In this document: piece after piece, positions 1 to 10,496 of the stretch
How the letters are laid out: each line of letters begins with the position of its first letter
Position numbering within the stretch: position 1 is the stretch's first letter
DNA from: Deltaproteobacteria bacterium
GTDB taxonomy: Bacteria; Myxococcota_A; UBA9042; DTJE01; S145-11
Assembly: GCA_015493765.1 (NCBI GenBank)
Contig: WGCQ01000071.1
Location: 1 to 49,649, forward strand
DNA length: 49,649 nt
Reading direction: 5' to 3'
The notes under the pieces: model-generated
What the model was told of the DNA's origin: nothing
What the model saw: only the letters and a program-made list of their open reading frames with translations
Database searches by the model: none
Position numbers and translations under genes: made by a program

Positions 1-216
1 CCGCCTGCGCTCCACAGTTCCCGTCACCACCACGAGCCACTCGGTCTCGGCCACGGTCAACGGCCACGGTCACGGCCAACGGCCACGGAAATGCCGGCAG
101 GATGCCGGCGATCCCAGGAGGCCGCCTGCGCTCCACAGTTCCCGTCACCACCACGAGCCACTCGGTCACGGCCACGGTCACGGTCACGGCCACGGCCAAC
201 GGTCACGGCAAGCCAC
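1..216. repeat. Hexamer/GC-module island with ~121-bp tandem duplication, cut by window edge
   Basis: CCGCCTGCGCTCCACAGTTCCCGTCACCACCACGAGCCACTCGGTC at 1 and again at 122. Confidence 0.85.
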
Positions 217-218
217 CA

Positions 219-2237
219 TCACCGCCCATTGCCAGCCTTGGTACGCACGGAATCCCAGTACAAAAACGCGCCCAGCAGGATGAATATCACCAGGCCCAGG
301 TAATTGCCGAATAACGTGGTATTGTTGTGCAGGTTCGGGATGATATGGACATGGAACTGGGCCTCCATAAACTTCAACAGTGCGGCCACGACCCCGATGA
401 TCGCACCGCCCGCGATCAGGCCGGATGCGATCAGCGTGCCCTTGTCGTGCCTGGCCTTGCGCAGGGCCTCGTCCTTTGTGGACCGGTTGACCAGCCAGGC
501 AACGAATGCGCCGGCCAGAATCGGGCTGTTCAGTTCGATCGGCAGGTACATGCCCAGGGCAAAGGCCAGTCCGGACACTCCCAGCATCTCGGCCATCACC
601 GCAACCACTGCGCCCACGCCGTACATCAACCACGGTGTACCCTTGCCACCCATCATGCCCTGGACCACTGCTGCCATGGCATTGGCCTGTGGCGCAGCCA
701 TGGGATGGGGATGGGCCTTGGTCAGGCTGAATCCATAGACGCTGTCCAGCAGGAACATGACCGCGGTCACCACGACCGCTGCCACCACGGAGGCCAGGAT
801 ATTGCTGATCTGGATCGTGGACGGCGTGGAGCCCAGCCAGTAACCAATCTTGAACTGGGTCACCAGGGACCCGGCCATGGACAGGGCCGTGCACACGACC
901 CCCCCGATCAGCAGTACCGCGATCATGCCGGACGTGCCGGTCAGGCCCAGCGCGGTCAGCAGCACCGCGGACACGATCAGGGTGGTCAGGGTCATGCCGG
1001 AAACCGGGGTCACGCTGATCATGGCCACTGCCCAGGCGGACACCCCGGTGAACAGGAAGGCCACGAACAGGGTCACGATGATCGAAATCGAGGACAAAAA
1101 CGTGGGATGTGCGGCCCTTGCCAGCACGGAATACCGGAAATATATCCACAGCAGGATCGTCAAGGCCACGAGCACGCCCATGATGATGCCCATGGACATG
1201 TCGCGTTCCGTCCTGACGCCCTTTTCGCCCGTGTCCTTGGGCCGGTGGAATATCTCGTCCACCACGTTTTTCATGGCATCCCGGATCACGCCGGACATCT
1301 TCAGGATCGAAATCAGGCCTGCCGCGAATATGCCGCCGATACCGATGTAACGCACGTAGTTATCGAATATCTGGTCAGCGGACATGGCTGCAAGCCCCTT
1401 GTGGCCACCGACCACCATGTTGGGTGGGATAAAGGCACCGAAATGTGCCACCACGGGCACCAGCACGAAGTACGACATCAGGGAGCCGGCCATGATGATC
1501 AGCGAGTAACGCACGCCGATCAGGTAGCCCAGACCCATGACCGCGGCCGTGGTGTCCAGGGAAAAGACCATCTTCACCTTGTCCGTCAGAAACGACAACC
1601 CCGGGATCAACCTGGTGGTGAACACCTCGCGCCAGGCGTTCATGGCCGGGCCCACAAAGTCCGTGACCATGGCGATGCCCATGGAGTACAGCAGCACCAC
1701 CGCCTGCTTGCCGCCCCGCTCGCCGGTCATCAGCACCTCGGTGGTGGCCGTGGCCTCGGGGAAGGGCAACTGGCCGTGCATCTCGGCCACGAAATAACGC
1801 CGAAACGGGATCAAAAACAACACACCCAGGATTGCACCTAACAAGGGCACCAGGAATATCTGGAAAAACGACGACTGGCCCTGCAGGTTCAGTATGAAGA
1901 TCGCGGGCATCACGAACACGGAACCGCCGACCACGATCCCGCTGGTCGCGCCGATGGACAGGATATTCACGTTCTCAATCAGCGTGGACTTGCGCCGCAT
2001 CATGGCGGACCAGCCGATCGCCAGGATGCTGATCGGGATCGCGGTCTCGATGCCCTGCCCCAGTTTCAACGCGATGTAACTGGCGGCGCCGGAAAATATC
2101 ACGGTCATGATCAGACCGAAGGTGATCGAACGGGCCGTGACCTCGGGCACGTGCTCGTTGGGGCCGATGACCGGCGTATAGACCTCGCCGGGCTTGAGTT
2201 CGCGATGTGCGTTTTCCGGTAGTGTTCGTTCAGCCAT
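219..2237 (-). CDS. OPT-family oligopeptide transporter
   Basis: 672 aa multi-TM protein; N-term PEVTARSITFGLIMTVIFSGAASYIALKLGQGIETAIPISILAIG is OPT-like. Confidence 0.88.
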   Translation of the reverse strand: MAERTLPENAHRELKPGEVYTPVIGPNEHVPEVTARSITFGLIMTVIFSGAASYIALKLGQGIETAIPISILAIGWSAMMRRKSTLIENVNILSIGATSGIVVGGSVFVMPAIFILNLQGQSSFFQIFLVPLLGAILGVLFLIPFRRYFVAEMHGQLPFPEATATTEVLMTGERGGKQAVVLLYSMGIAMVTDFVGPAMNAWREVFTTRLIPGLSFLTDKVKMVFSLDTTAAVMGLGYLIGVRYSLIIMAGSLMSYFVLVPVVAHFGAFIPPNMVVGGHKGLAAMSADQIFDNYVRYIGIGGIFAAGLISILKMSGVIRDAMKNVVDEIFHRPKDTGEKGVRTERDMSMGIIMGVLVALTILLWIYFRYSVLARAAHPTFLSSISIIVTLFVAFLFTGVSAWAVAMISVTPVSGMTLTTLIVSAVLLTALGLTGTSGMIAVLLIGGVVCTALSMAGSLVTQFKIGYWLGSTPSTIQISNILASVVAAVVVTAVMFLLDSVYGFSLTKAHPHPMAAPQANAMAAVVQGMMGGKGTPWLMYGVGAVVAVMAEMLGVSGLAFALGMYLPIELNSPILAGAFVAWLVNRSTKDEALRKARHDKGTLIASGLIAGGAIIGVVAALLKFMEAQFHVHIIPNLHNNTTLFGNYLGLVIFILLGAFLYWDSVRTKAGNGR

Positions 2238-2265
2238 GGGACCTCCTGAATCGGGTCTTCACCCG

Positions 2266-4428
2266 TCAATAAAAAGTCTGTTCAATGGCACCGTCATCGA
2301 TCGATACCTGCTGGACCTCGTCCGCACCCTGGTTGACCAGGTAAAAGACCCGCCCGCCCGGTGGGGCCACGGCCCTTACCGAATAACCGCCCGCAGCGGT
2401 GCTGATCGGGACCAGGTAATTGTTCGCAGTGAACCGGATCCGGGTGCCTGGTTTCGGACTGACAGCCGTTATGTTATACGCCTGGTCGATCGTACAACCA
2501 GGGAATACGTAAAAGGAAAACTCCATGTTCTGGAACTGTTTCCAATCGATTTCCGGGTCGCCCGGGTAAACAGGGCACGTGGTCAGTTTGGCCCCCTGTT
2601 TGGGCATGGACTGGACTACGCGGCCCTGCATGCCCTCGGCCTGGGGCCCCTGACGCCTGACGCACTTGCCGTCCCTGGAGTACCAGGGGTGCAAAAAACC
2701 GGTGATTGAGCCGACCAGCACCCACTGGTCATGTGCGTGGATGTAGTACGACAGGCCCTTGCCCAGGCAGGCCGTTTCAGGTTTCAGGTTCAGGGACACG
2801 CTATGCTCCAGCACAGCGGTGATCGTTGCAGTTTTTCCCTTCAGGCTGCAATCACCTGGCACCGCGGTAAACACAACGCGGTCGCCTTTTTCCACGCCGA
2901 GCGCGCAAAAGTCCTTTGCCAGGTCCGTCATGGTGCCGTCCGAATCCAGCACGCCGGACACGGATGCGGTATGCGGGATTCGGCCCTCGTAGGTAAGGTC
3001 CCACTGCTCGGTGGGGATCTCCAGGTTCGGCTGGTTGAATCGCACCCCGTAAAACGAGTACTCGTTGTCCGTATCAGGGATCAACGTGATCTCCTGAGGC
3101 CCCAGCGACGGATAGTCCACGTTCTCGCTGAAACCGCCCTCCACGGGCTTGTCCCCATCCAGCAATTGCGGGGTGCTGATGGCATCGCGTTCGCCCAGGC
3201 CGGAGTCCGTCAACACGTTTTTCACGCCCTTGTCGTCAGACACCTGGAATTTGACGACCCTGCCGTCCACCAGTGCGATCCACAGGTATGTCCCCTTGTC
3301 GTCCTTCACGATCACGCCTGTCCGGGGGTCCGAATCCAGCAACGCCCCCCGGATGCCCAGCGTATCCACCACGCTGGTGTTGGGTGCCTGGTTGATGTTC
3401 ACCACCGCGCCCGTGTCCGCATCCAGCACCATCACCATGGCCGGGTCCGTGCGCAAGACGTACAGGTATTTGCAATCAGGGCCGGCTACCAGTGCATTGA
3501 CGCGGTGGATCGGGTCGTGTGCCTCGCTGATGCCCAGGGGGTTGTAGCACGCGGGGTCATCCATGTCCGTGAGCCCGTCACCGTCGTCGTCCACGTGGTT
3601 GGAACAGGCCGCAGGCTGCACGGTTGCTATTGTGACATTTTTGTCAGACTGCGCGTCGTCCGATTCGTCGTTGTCGCCAGGTCCCGTGCAGCCGGGGTCC
3701 TGGTTGTCGGTCAGCCCGTCGTGGTCGTTGTCAATGCCGTCGCTGCATTGCCTGAACACGCCCACATCCCGGGCGTTGTTGCCGTTTGTGTCCATAAAGG
3801 TCAGGTTATATGTGCCCGTGTGCGTCAAAAACAAGCGATCCTTGCACCCGGCGATCCTGTACGGTCGTGTAACGGGTATCGTGGTTATTGCGCCCGGTTT
3901 GCCAAACGCATCCACGGGCATCTTCAGGATGCGGTCCGCACCCGGGCAGGTGATAAACAACGACTTCTCCAGCAGCACCATGTCCAGACCCCGGCAGGGC
4001 AGGGCCTGGGTTTTTACCTTGAAATCCGTTGTGCTGACCCTGAACAAGTCGGCCTCGGTGTAGTCCAGCACAAACACGTACCTGGAATCCGGCGTGGACA
4101 CGATGCGCTTCAACGAACCGGCAGGCACCTTCAAATACATGGGGTTGAAGGCCGGCGTTGACGGGTCAAAGTCCGTATCGTCCCCGTTCAGCAGGTTTAC
4201 AACGCCCAGTTCCGGCTGGTTGCCGCCCAGGATAAACCCGTACAGCGTGTGTTTTGAGCAATCCTTGTACGGCACTGGCTTGTCCCCGTCCATGCACACC
4301 AGGGCCATGTCCACAGGGTCCTTTACGTAGGGTATCCTGCGGTTGGTCTTGTCGGAGCATCCCGCCAGGCCTGCAAGCATCAAAACAACAATCATGAGGC
4401 AGCGGGACTTTGATATTGCGTAACTCAT
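2266..4428 (-). CDS. Secreted lipoprotein, beta-propeller-like, with Ca-binding-type DxDxDG repeats
   Basis: Start set at MSYAISKSRCLMIVVLMLAGLAGCSDK (lipobox LAGC); DNDHDGLTDNQDPGC and DDDGDGLTDMDDPAC loops; ATGA overlap with upstream gene. Confidence 0.75.
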   Translation of the reverse strand: MSYAISKSRCLMIVVLMLAGLAGCSDKTNRRIPYVKDPVDMALVCMDGDKPVPYKDCSKHTLYGFILGGNQPELGVVNLLNGDDTDFDPSTPAFNPMYLKVPAGSLKRIVSTPDSRYVFVLDYTEADLFRVSTTDFKVKTQALPCRGLDMVLLEKSLFITCPGADRILKMPVDAFGKPGAITTIPVTRPYRIAGCKDRLFLTHTGTYNLTFMDTNGNNARDVGVFRQCSDGIDNDHDGLTDNQDPGCTGPGDNDESDDAQSDKNVTIATVQPAACSNHVDDDGDGLTDMDDPACYNPLGISEAHDPIHRVNALVAGPDCKYLYVLRTDPAMVMVLDADTGAVVNINQAPNTSVVDTLGIRGALLDSDPRTGVIVKDDKGTYLWIALVDGRVVKFQVSDDKGVKNVLTDSGLGERDAISTPQLLDGDKPVEGGFSENVDYPSLGPQEITLIPDTDNEYSFYGVRFNQPNLEIPTEQWDLTYEGRIPHTASVSGVLDSDGTMTDLAKDFCALGVEKGDRVVFTAVPGDCSLKGKTATITAVLEHSVSLNLKPETACLGKGLSYYIHAHDQWVLVGSITGFLHPWYSRDGKCVRRQGPQAEGMQGRVVQSMPKQGAKLTTCPVYPGDPEIDWKQFQNMEFSFYVFPGCTIDQAYNITAVSPKPGTRIRFTANNYLVPISTAAGGYSVRAVAPPGGRVFYLVNQGADEVQQVSIDDGAIEQTFY

Positions 4429-5585
4429 TTCAAAAAGCCCTCCACCTGCATGGAGGTCACAGGGTTCGCCTTCCACTTCAAGACCCCGATGCTGCTGCCC
4501 CTGAAACACGCAACCACCACCTTCTTGCTGGCGGGCAGGACGCGCAACCCGTAAGGGTCCCGGCACAGGCGGATCCGTTTCATCACCTCGAACGTGTCCA
4601 TGGACACGATTGCAATGGACCCGTCATCGCTGCATGCCACCACCGCGTACCTGCCGTACACCGGGTCATCGATAAAGCCGAACCGGCCGGCCCCTGCGGG
4701 CAGGCCCAGGGACGTGACGAACAGCATCCGGGAGGGCATGGCGTCAAAGACCAGCATGGAGTCAGGCGAGCGGTACGTGGCGTACAGCAAATCCCCCTGC
4801 GGCGACAGTTGGAGCTGGCGGAAATAATCCCGCCTGCTGGATGTCATGGGCGCTGAAAAACCGAACGGACGGTTCAACTCCAGTTTTTTGTCCGACACGG
4901 TCACGTCCACCACGTCCACCAGGTTCGCAGTGCTGTGGCCCGCGTAAATACGCTGGTTTACACTGTCGCATGCCAGTGTGCCCACCCCCGGGTCCAGCAG
5001 TATGTGCCCCAGGTATGCGGGTTTGCCCTTTGATATGTCGTAGCCGGCCAGAAACGAATCGCTCACGGATGCGGCGAATAACACGGGGCCGATGCCCTTC
5101 ACATCCATGATGCACCCGCTGAAACCGTCCGTGCCCAGCCTGGGCAGCGTGTCCTTTTGCACCGGGTCGTACTCGCTTTTGTCGTACAGGATGTGGTCGT
5201 CGCCGCATGTGCGATCCTCACCCTTCTGGCCGCAATGCAGGCCCTTGTTATCCACGTCGAACGTGATGATCGAGGAATCCCAGCGCTGCATCAGGTATGC
5301 GTGCCTGCCACCCGGTCCCATCAGCAACGCCCCGCCATACGGTTTCACCCTGATTGCCTGTTCCGGCAGGATTTGCATCTTTTGCACGTCCAGGCCCGCA
5401 ATCCATCCGCTGCTGTAGTCCATGTCGAAGTCCGTGTCCACCACGTACACCCGGCTTTCGTCAGCAGCAGGCATTATGGCCAGCGGGAAGGTCAGGGTGG
5501 TGTAGTCGGGTGGGTCCCCGATCTCGTGCCTGGCGCAGCCTGCAATGCCGATAAGCAGGCTCAGAAATACGAGTCCCTGCCTCAT
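4425..5585 (-). CDS. Lipoprotein with beta-propeller-like repeats
   Basis: MRQGLVFLSLLIGIAGCARHE lipobox; repeated V(Y/F)VxDxxxD blade-like strings; overlaps ppdK stop by 4 nt. Confidence 0.7.
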   Translation of the reverse strand: MRQGLVFLSLLIGIAGCARHEIGDPPDYTTLTFPLAIMPAADESRVYVVDTDFDMDYSSGWIAGLDVQKMQILPEQAIRVKPYGGALLMGPGGRHAYLMQRWDSSIITFDVDNKGLHCGQKGEDRTCGDDHILYDKSEYDPVQKDTLPRLGTDGFSGCIMDVKGIGPVLFAASVSDSFLAGYDISKGKPAYLGHILLDPGVGTLACDSVNQRIYAGHSTANLVDVVDVTVSDKKLELNRPFGFSAPMTSSRRDYFRQLQLSPQGDLLYATYRSPDSMLVFDAMPSRMLFVTSLGLPAGAGRFGFIDDPVYGRYAVVACSDDGSIAIVSMDTFEVMKRIRLCRDPYGLRVLPASKKVVVACFRGSSIGVLKWKANPVTSMQVEGFLK

Positions 5586-8374
5586 TTGTCTCCCATCAGA
5601 CCGGCACGCCCCGCGGCCAGCCTGGCCACCGGGATTCGAAACGGCGACGCACTTACGTAATCCAGGCCGATCCTGTGGAATTTATAAATCGATTCCGGGT
5701 CACCGCCGTGCTCGCCGCACACGCCCAGGTGCAAATCGGGCCTGGCCTTGCGTCCCCGTTCCTTGCCCAGGCGCACCAGTTCCGCGATCCCGTCCTCCAG
5801 TGTCATAAACGGGTCGTACCCCAATATCCCCTTCTGGATGTAATCGCCGATGAACGTGCCGTAGTCGTCCCTGGACATGCCCAGGCCCATCTGGGTCAGG
5901 TCATTGGTCCCGAAACTGAAGAACTGGGCGTGCTGAGCGATCTGGTCGGCCATGACAGCGGCCCTCGGGATCTCGATCATGGTCCCCACCAGGAAGTCCA
6001 CCTCCATGCCCTTTTCCTTGAACACCCGGGCCGCGGTGTCGCGCACGATTTGCGCCTGGTTTTTCAGTTCATTCGGGTGACCGACCAGCGGGATCATCAC
6101 CTCCACGTGCACGTCGATACCCTTTTTCTTCACGTTGCACGCGGCCTCAAAAATGGCCCGTGCCTGCATCTCGGTGATCTCGGGGTACGTGATCCCCAGC
6201 CTGCAACCCCGGTGCCCCAGCATGGGGTTCGATTCGGACAGTTCCTTGATCCTGGCGTGTACCTCGTCCACGGATATGTCCATGGCCTTGGCCAGTTCCT
6301 GGATCGCGGCCTCGTTGTTCGGCAAAAACTCGTGCAGCGGCGGGTCCAGCGTGCGAATGGTTACGGGCCGCCCCTCCATGGCCGAAAACAGGTCCTCGAA
6401 GTCCGAGCGCTGAAACGGGATCAGCCCGGACAAGGCCTGCACCCTGTCCTCTTGCGTCTTGGCAAATATCATCTGGCGCATCTTCAGGATACGGTCCTCC
6501 TGGAAGAACATGTGTTCGGTCCTGGCCAGCCCGATCCCCTCGGCACCGAAGGCGATGGCGACCTTTGCCTCGCTGCCCCGGTCCGCGTTGGTCCTGAGCC
6601 CCAGTTTCCTGTACTTGTCAGCGGTTTTCATCAGGCGGTCGAACTGCTGGAACAACTTGGATTCCTCGGGCGCCATGGTCTTGTTGATCAGCACCGCGAT
6701 GATTTCCGAATCCTTCATCCGGATCTCACCCTCGAACACCTGGCCCGTAAAGCCATTCAGGCTGATTACATCGCCTTCCCGTAACACCTTGTCACCGAAC
6801 GTGACCGTGCGTTTTTCGTAATCCACGTTGGCCGTCTTGCAGCCCACCACGGCGGTCTTGCCCCGCTGCCTGGCCACCAGGGCCGCGTGACTGGTGCGTC
6901 CGCCGAACGCGGTCAGCACGCCCTCCGCAGCCATCATGCCAGCCACGTCCTCGGGCTTGGTGTCGTGGCGTACCAGGATCACCTTGGTGCGCGGGTCCTG
7001 CTCGGCCATGCGCCTGAGGTCCTTGTGCGTGGCGTTTGGATGGGCCTTGCGCAGTTCCTCCATCCGCTGCGCCAGCCACTGCGCGGCCTTGGGTTTCACC
7101 TCGTCCGCGAACATCACGATCCTGCCCACTGCGGCACCGGGACCCGCGGGCAGGCCCGTGCCCACCATGCGCCCCTGTTTCTCGGCCTCCTTCAGGGCCT
7201 TGAAATCGAACACGGGCCGCAGCAGGTGCGTGACCTGGTCCGGCTCCACCCTCAACAGGGCCTCTTTTTCGTCGATGATCCCCTCTTCCAGCATGTCCAG
7301 GGCCACCTTGACCGCTGCAAAACCGGTGCGCTTGCCGTTGCGCGTCTGCAGGATGTACAGCGTGGCCTTCTGGATCGTGAATTCCACGTCTTGCATGTCC
7401 CGGTAATGGCGCTCCAGTTTGTTGCGCACATCCAGCAATTCCTCGTACACCGCGGGCATGACCCGCCGCATCTCCTCGATGTCCATGGGCGTGCGCACGC
7501 CTGCCACCACGTCCTCGCCCTGGGCATTCAGCAGAAACTCGCCGAACATCTTGTTTTCACCGGTTGCAGGGCTGCGGCTGAACATCACGCCCGTGGCCGA
7601 GTCCTCGCCCATGTTGCCGAACACCATGGTCTGCACGTTCACCGCGGTGCCCCAGTCGTCCGAGATATGGTGCTCACGCCGGTATTCCTGGGCCCTTTCG
7701 TTCATCCAGGACATGAACACCGCGTCGATCGCCTTCATCATCTGGACCTTGGGGTCCTGCGGAAACTCCTGGCCGCCCCGCTCGCGCACAATCGCCTTGA
7801 AGCGGTTGACCACGTCCTTTAGTTCATCCACGTCCAGCTCGGAGTCGTACTGCTTGCCGGATTTCGCCTTCACCTCTTCCAGCGCTACCTCGAACGGGTC
7901 CTTTTCCGTCTTGGCCGGGTGGATACCCATGACCACGTCCGCGAACATGGCGATCAGGCGCCTGTAGGAGTCCCATGCAAAACGCGGGTTATTCGTTGCC
8001 GCTGCAATCCCCTCCACGGTCTGGTCGTTGAGCCCCAGGTTCAGCACCGTGTCCATCATGCCCGGCATGCTGATCCTGGCGCCGCTACGCACGGACACGA
8101 GCAACGGGTTTTCAGGGTCGCCGAACCCCTTGTGGTTGATGTCCTCCAGCCACTTCAGCGCGTCCTCCACCTGGGCGCGCAACCCTTCGACCCATTTCTG
8201 GCCGTTTTTGAAGAAATAAACGCATGCCTCCGTGGTGATGGTGAAACCCGGCGGCACCCTCAGACCCAGCCTGGACATCTCGTGCAGGTTTGCACCCTTG
8301 CCGCCCAGCAGGTCCCTCATGTCCTTGTTTCCTTCTGTCAGTTCCTTTGAGAACCGGTACACGTACTTACCCAT
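5582..8374 (-). CDS. ppdK: Pyruvate, phosphate dikinase
   Basis: 930 aa; LLGGKGANLHEMSRLGLRVPPGFTITTEAC, GGRTSHAALVARQRGKTAVVGC, GTNDLTQMGLGMSRDD, CGEHGGDP. Confidence 0.97.
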   Translation of the reverse strand: MGKYVYRFSKELTEGNKDMRDLLGGKGANLHEMSRLGLRVPPGFTITTEACVYFFKNGQKWVEGLRAQVEDALKWLEDINHKGFGDPENPLLVSVRSGARISMPGMMDTVLNLGLNDQTVEGIAAATNNPRFAWDSYRRLIAMFADVVMGIHPAKTEKDPFEVALEEVKAKSGKQYDSELDVDELKDVVNRFKAIVRERGGQEFPQDPKVQMMKAIDAVFMSWMNERAQEYRREHHISDDWGTAVNVQTMVFGNMGEDSATGVMFSRSPATGENKMFGEFLLNAQGEDVVAGVRTPMDIEEMRRVMPAVYEELLDVRNKLERHYRDMQDVEFTIQKATLYILQTRNGKRTGFAAVKVALDMLEEGIIDEKEALLRVEPDQVTHLLRPVFDFKALKEAEKQGRMVGTGLPAGPGAAVGRIVMFADEVKPKAAQWLAQRMEELRKAHPNATHKDLRRMAEQDPRTKVILVRHDTKPEDVAGMMAAEGVLTAFGGRTSHAALVARQRGKTAVVGCKTANVDYEKRTVTFGDKVLREGDVISLNGFTGQVFEGEIRMKDSEIIAVLINKTMAPEESKLFQQFDRLMKTADKYRKLGLRTNADRGSEAKVAIAFGAEGIGLARTEHMFFQEDRILKMRQMIFAKTQEDRVQALSGLIPFQRSDFEDLFSAMEGRPVTIRTLDPPLHEFLPNNEAAIQELAKAMDISVDEVHARIKELSESNPMLGHRGCRLGITYPEITEMQARAIFEAACNVKKKGIDVHVEVMIPLVGHPNELKNQAQIVRDTAARVFKEKGMEVDFLVGTMIEIPRAAVMADQIAQHAQFFSFGTNDLTQMGLGMSRDDYGTFIGDYIQKGILGYDPFMTLEDGIAELVRLGKERGRKARPDLHLGVCGEHGGDPESIYKFHRIGLDYVSASPFRIPVARLAAGRAGLMGDK

Positions 8375-8377
8375 ATC

Positions 8378-10477
8378 TTACCTCCTTGAGATCATTGCAA
8401 AATCAGCGAACCAGTTGAATACATTCAACACCTGGCCCAGTAATGCCAGGCGATTGGCCGCAACGGCCTGCGTTGGGGCGTCCAGCACCCTGACCGTGTC
8501 AAAAAAACGCTCCAGCACGTCCTGGTAGCCGTACATCAGCTCCAGCACGGCCACGAACTCGCGTTTTTCACGCAAATCGGCCACCCGTGTCATGTCCTTG
8601 CGGGCCTTTTCAAAGACCTCCTTTTCGAGGTCGCTGTCCAGCATGCCCTCATCGACCCCGTCAGCCGATTCCACGAGGTCTTTCGGCGCCTTGGCCCGGA
8701 TATTGGTCATGCGCTTGAACGCCAGCATGAGGTCACGGAAACCTGCGTGCGTTTCATAGACCTCCTTCAGCGCTGTCACCCGTTGCAGGGCCTCCTTAGG
8801 CGGCACGTTCGGGATCGCCAGCACCGCGTGCACGAAGTCCGCGGACACGGATACCGTCTCGCGCAGCAGTATGTCGAAGCGGTCCCGTATGAAATCCACC
8901 ACCCGCGGCCGCACATCGTCGGCCACAGGGATGTTGTTCTGTTTCAGCACCGCGGCCGCATGGTCCACCAGCGCCTCAACGGTCACGTACCTGTCCGCGG
9001 CCATCAGCAGCCTCAGCAAGCCCACGGCCTGGCGCCGCATCGCGTAGGGGTCCTTGCCACCCCTTGGCTCATAACCCCTTGAAAAACCGGCAACAATGCT
9101 GTCGATCCGGTCTGCAATGGACAGGACTGCCCCTGCCTTACTTTCCGGCAGGCGGTCCTCCGCAAACCTGGGCAGGTAGTGCTCCTTGATGGCCTTTGCC
9201 GCGGTCTCGCTGTAACCGGCTTTTTGCGCGTAGTACCCACCCATAACGCCCTGCAATTCCGCGAATTCCCCGACCATCTGGCTCATCAGGTCGGCCTTGC
9301 ACAGCCGCGCCGCATCGCGTAACGCATCCGGGTCCTTGCAGCCGAACATCGGCCCCAGCCTGTCCACCAGGGCCTGTAAGCGCACGGCCTTGTCCGCCAC
9401 GCTGCCCAGGCCTGCCATGAACACCCGCTCCCCAAGGGCCGCGTGCATGGCCTCGATCCCTGACTTCAGGTCCTGGTTCCAGAAGTAATCGGCGTCGTAC
9501 AGCCTGGCGGACAGCACGCGCTCGTTACCCTTCACCACCACGGCCATGTCCCGGGCCAGCGTGTTTGCAACCACGCCGAACACCGGGGCCAGGCTGTTGT
9601 CCTGCCTGCGAAACGTGAAGTAACGCTGGTGCCGGCGCATGGCCTCGATCAACACCTCAGCGGGCAGGGACAAAAAGCGCTCGTCAAAGTGCCCGGCCAG
9701 CACAAAGGGGTACTCCACCAGGTTCGCCACCTCGTCGAGCAGGGCATCGTCCTGGACCACCAAGGCCTCGTGTTTTGTTGCTATTTTTGAAAGACCCTGC
9801 AAAATCAAGGCCTTGCGCCTGTTTACATCCAGTTCCACACCGCGCTCGGCCATGACCTTCCCGTAGTCCTCGGCCCGCTCCAGGGCAACCGGCTCCGGGT
9901 GCATGAAAAAATGGCCCCGCACAACACGGTCCGCCTTCAGGCCAAATACCTCGAAGGGTATGACCTCGTCACCAAGCAGGCCCACTAAGTAGTGCACCGG
10001 CCGCACGAACGGCCCCTGTCCCTTGCCCCAGCGCATGGTGCGCTTGAATTCCAGTGTCGTGATGATACCTGGCAGGGACTCGGCCAGGATCGCGGATGCC
10101 CTGCGGCCCTTGACCTGGAGGGTCACGGATGCGACCTTGCCCTTTTTGCCCTCCACGGGCTTGAGCACCTCAGGCTCGACCCCGTGGGACCTGGCAAAAC
10201 CGATTGCAGCGCGGGTGGGCTTGCCTGAGGCATCAAAGGCCCTGTCCCAGGGCGGCCCCGTGAACACCTCGGTGCGGTCATCCTGCACGGCCTTGCAGCC
10301 CTCGACCATCACGGCCAGGCGCCTGGGCGTAAAAAAGGCCCTAAGCTGGGCATCGTCCCCGATCAACCGGTTTTCCGCGAGTACGTCCCTCACCCCGTTC
10401 GCAAGCGCGTCCGCAGCACGGGGTGCATCCCTTGCCGGTATCTCCTCGGTCCCAATCTCTATCAACAGTGTCTTCAT
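8378..10477 (-). CDS. glyS: Glycine--tRNA ligase beta subunit
   Basis: 699 aa; MKTLLIEIGTEEIPARD start and KRTMRWGKGQGPFVRPVHYLVGLL motif. Confidence 0.96.
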   Translation of the reverse strand: MKTLLIEIGTEEIPARDAPRAADALANGVRDVLAENRLIGDDAQLRAFFTPRRLAVMVEGCKAVQDDRTEVFTGPPWDRAFDASGKPTRAAIGFARSHGVEPEVLKPVEGKKGKVASVTLQVKGRRASAILAESLPGIITTLEFKRTMRWGKGQGPFVRPVHYLVGLLGDEVIPFEVFGLKADRVVRGHFFMHPEPVALERAEDYGKVMAERGVELDVNRRKALILQGLSKIATKHEALVVQDDALLDEVANLVEYPFVLAGHFDERFLSLPAEVLIEAMRRHQRYFTFRRQDNSLAPVFGVVANTLARDMAVVVKGNERVLSARLYDADYFWNQDLKSGIEAMHAALGERVFMAGLGSVADKAVRLQALVDRLGPMFGCKDPDALRDAARLCKADLMSQMVGEFAELQGVMGGYYAQKAGYSETAAKAIKEHYLPRFAEDRLPESKAGAVLSIADRIDSIVAGFSRGYEPRGGKDPYAMRRQAVGLLRLLMAADRYVTVEALVDHAAAVLKQNNIPVADDVRPRVVDFIRDRFDILLRETVSVSADFVHAVLAIPNVPPKEALQRVTALKEVYETHAGFRDLMLAFKRMTNIRAKAPKDLVESADGVDEGMLDSDLEKEVFEKARKDMTRVADLREKREFVAVLELMYGYQDVLERFFDTVRVLDAPTQAVAANRLALLGQVLNVFNWFADFAMISRR

Positions 10478-10496
10478 AGCGGTCTGTTTTCCTGTG

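Noticed and set aside
1-216. Possible CRISPR array (also considered at 48668-49085)
   Set aside because: Repeats are irregular, spacers are themselves repeats, no cas genes
327-1841. 504-aa plus-strand ORF antisense to the OPT transporter
   Set aside because: His/Gly/Gln-rich shadow frame of a high-GC gene; minus-strand gene has clear family motifs
2731-4161. 476-aa plus-strand ORF antisense to a lipoprotein gene
   Set aside because: Low-complexity Val/His/Arg composition, no domain; the minus frame has lipobox and repeats
6887-7822. 311-aa ORF antisense to ppdK
   Set aside because: Opposite strand of an unambiguous ppdK
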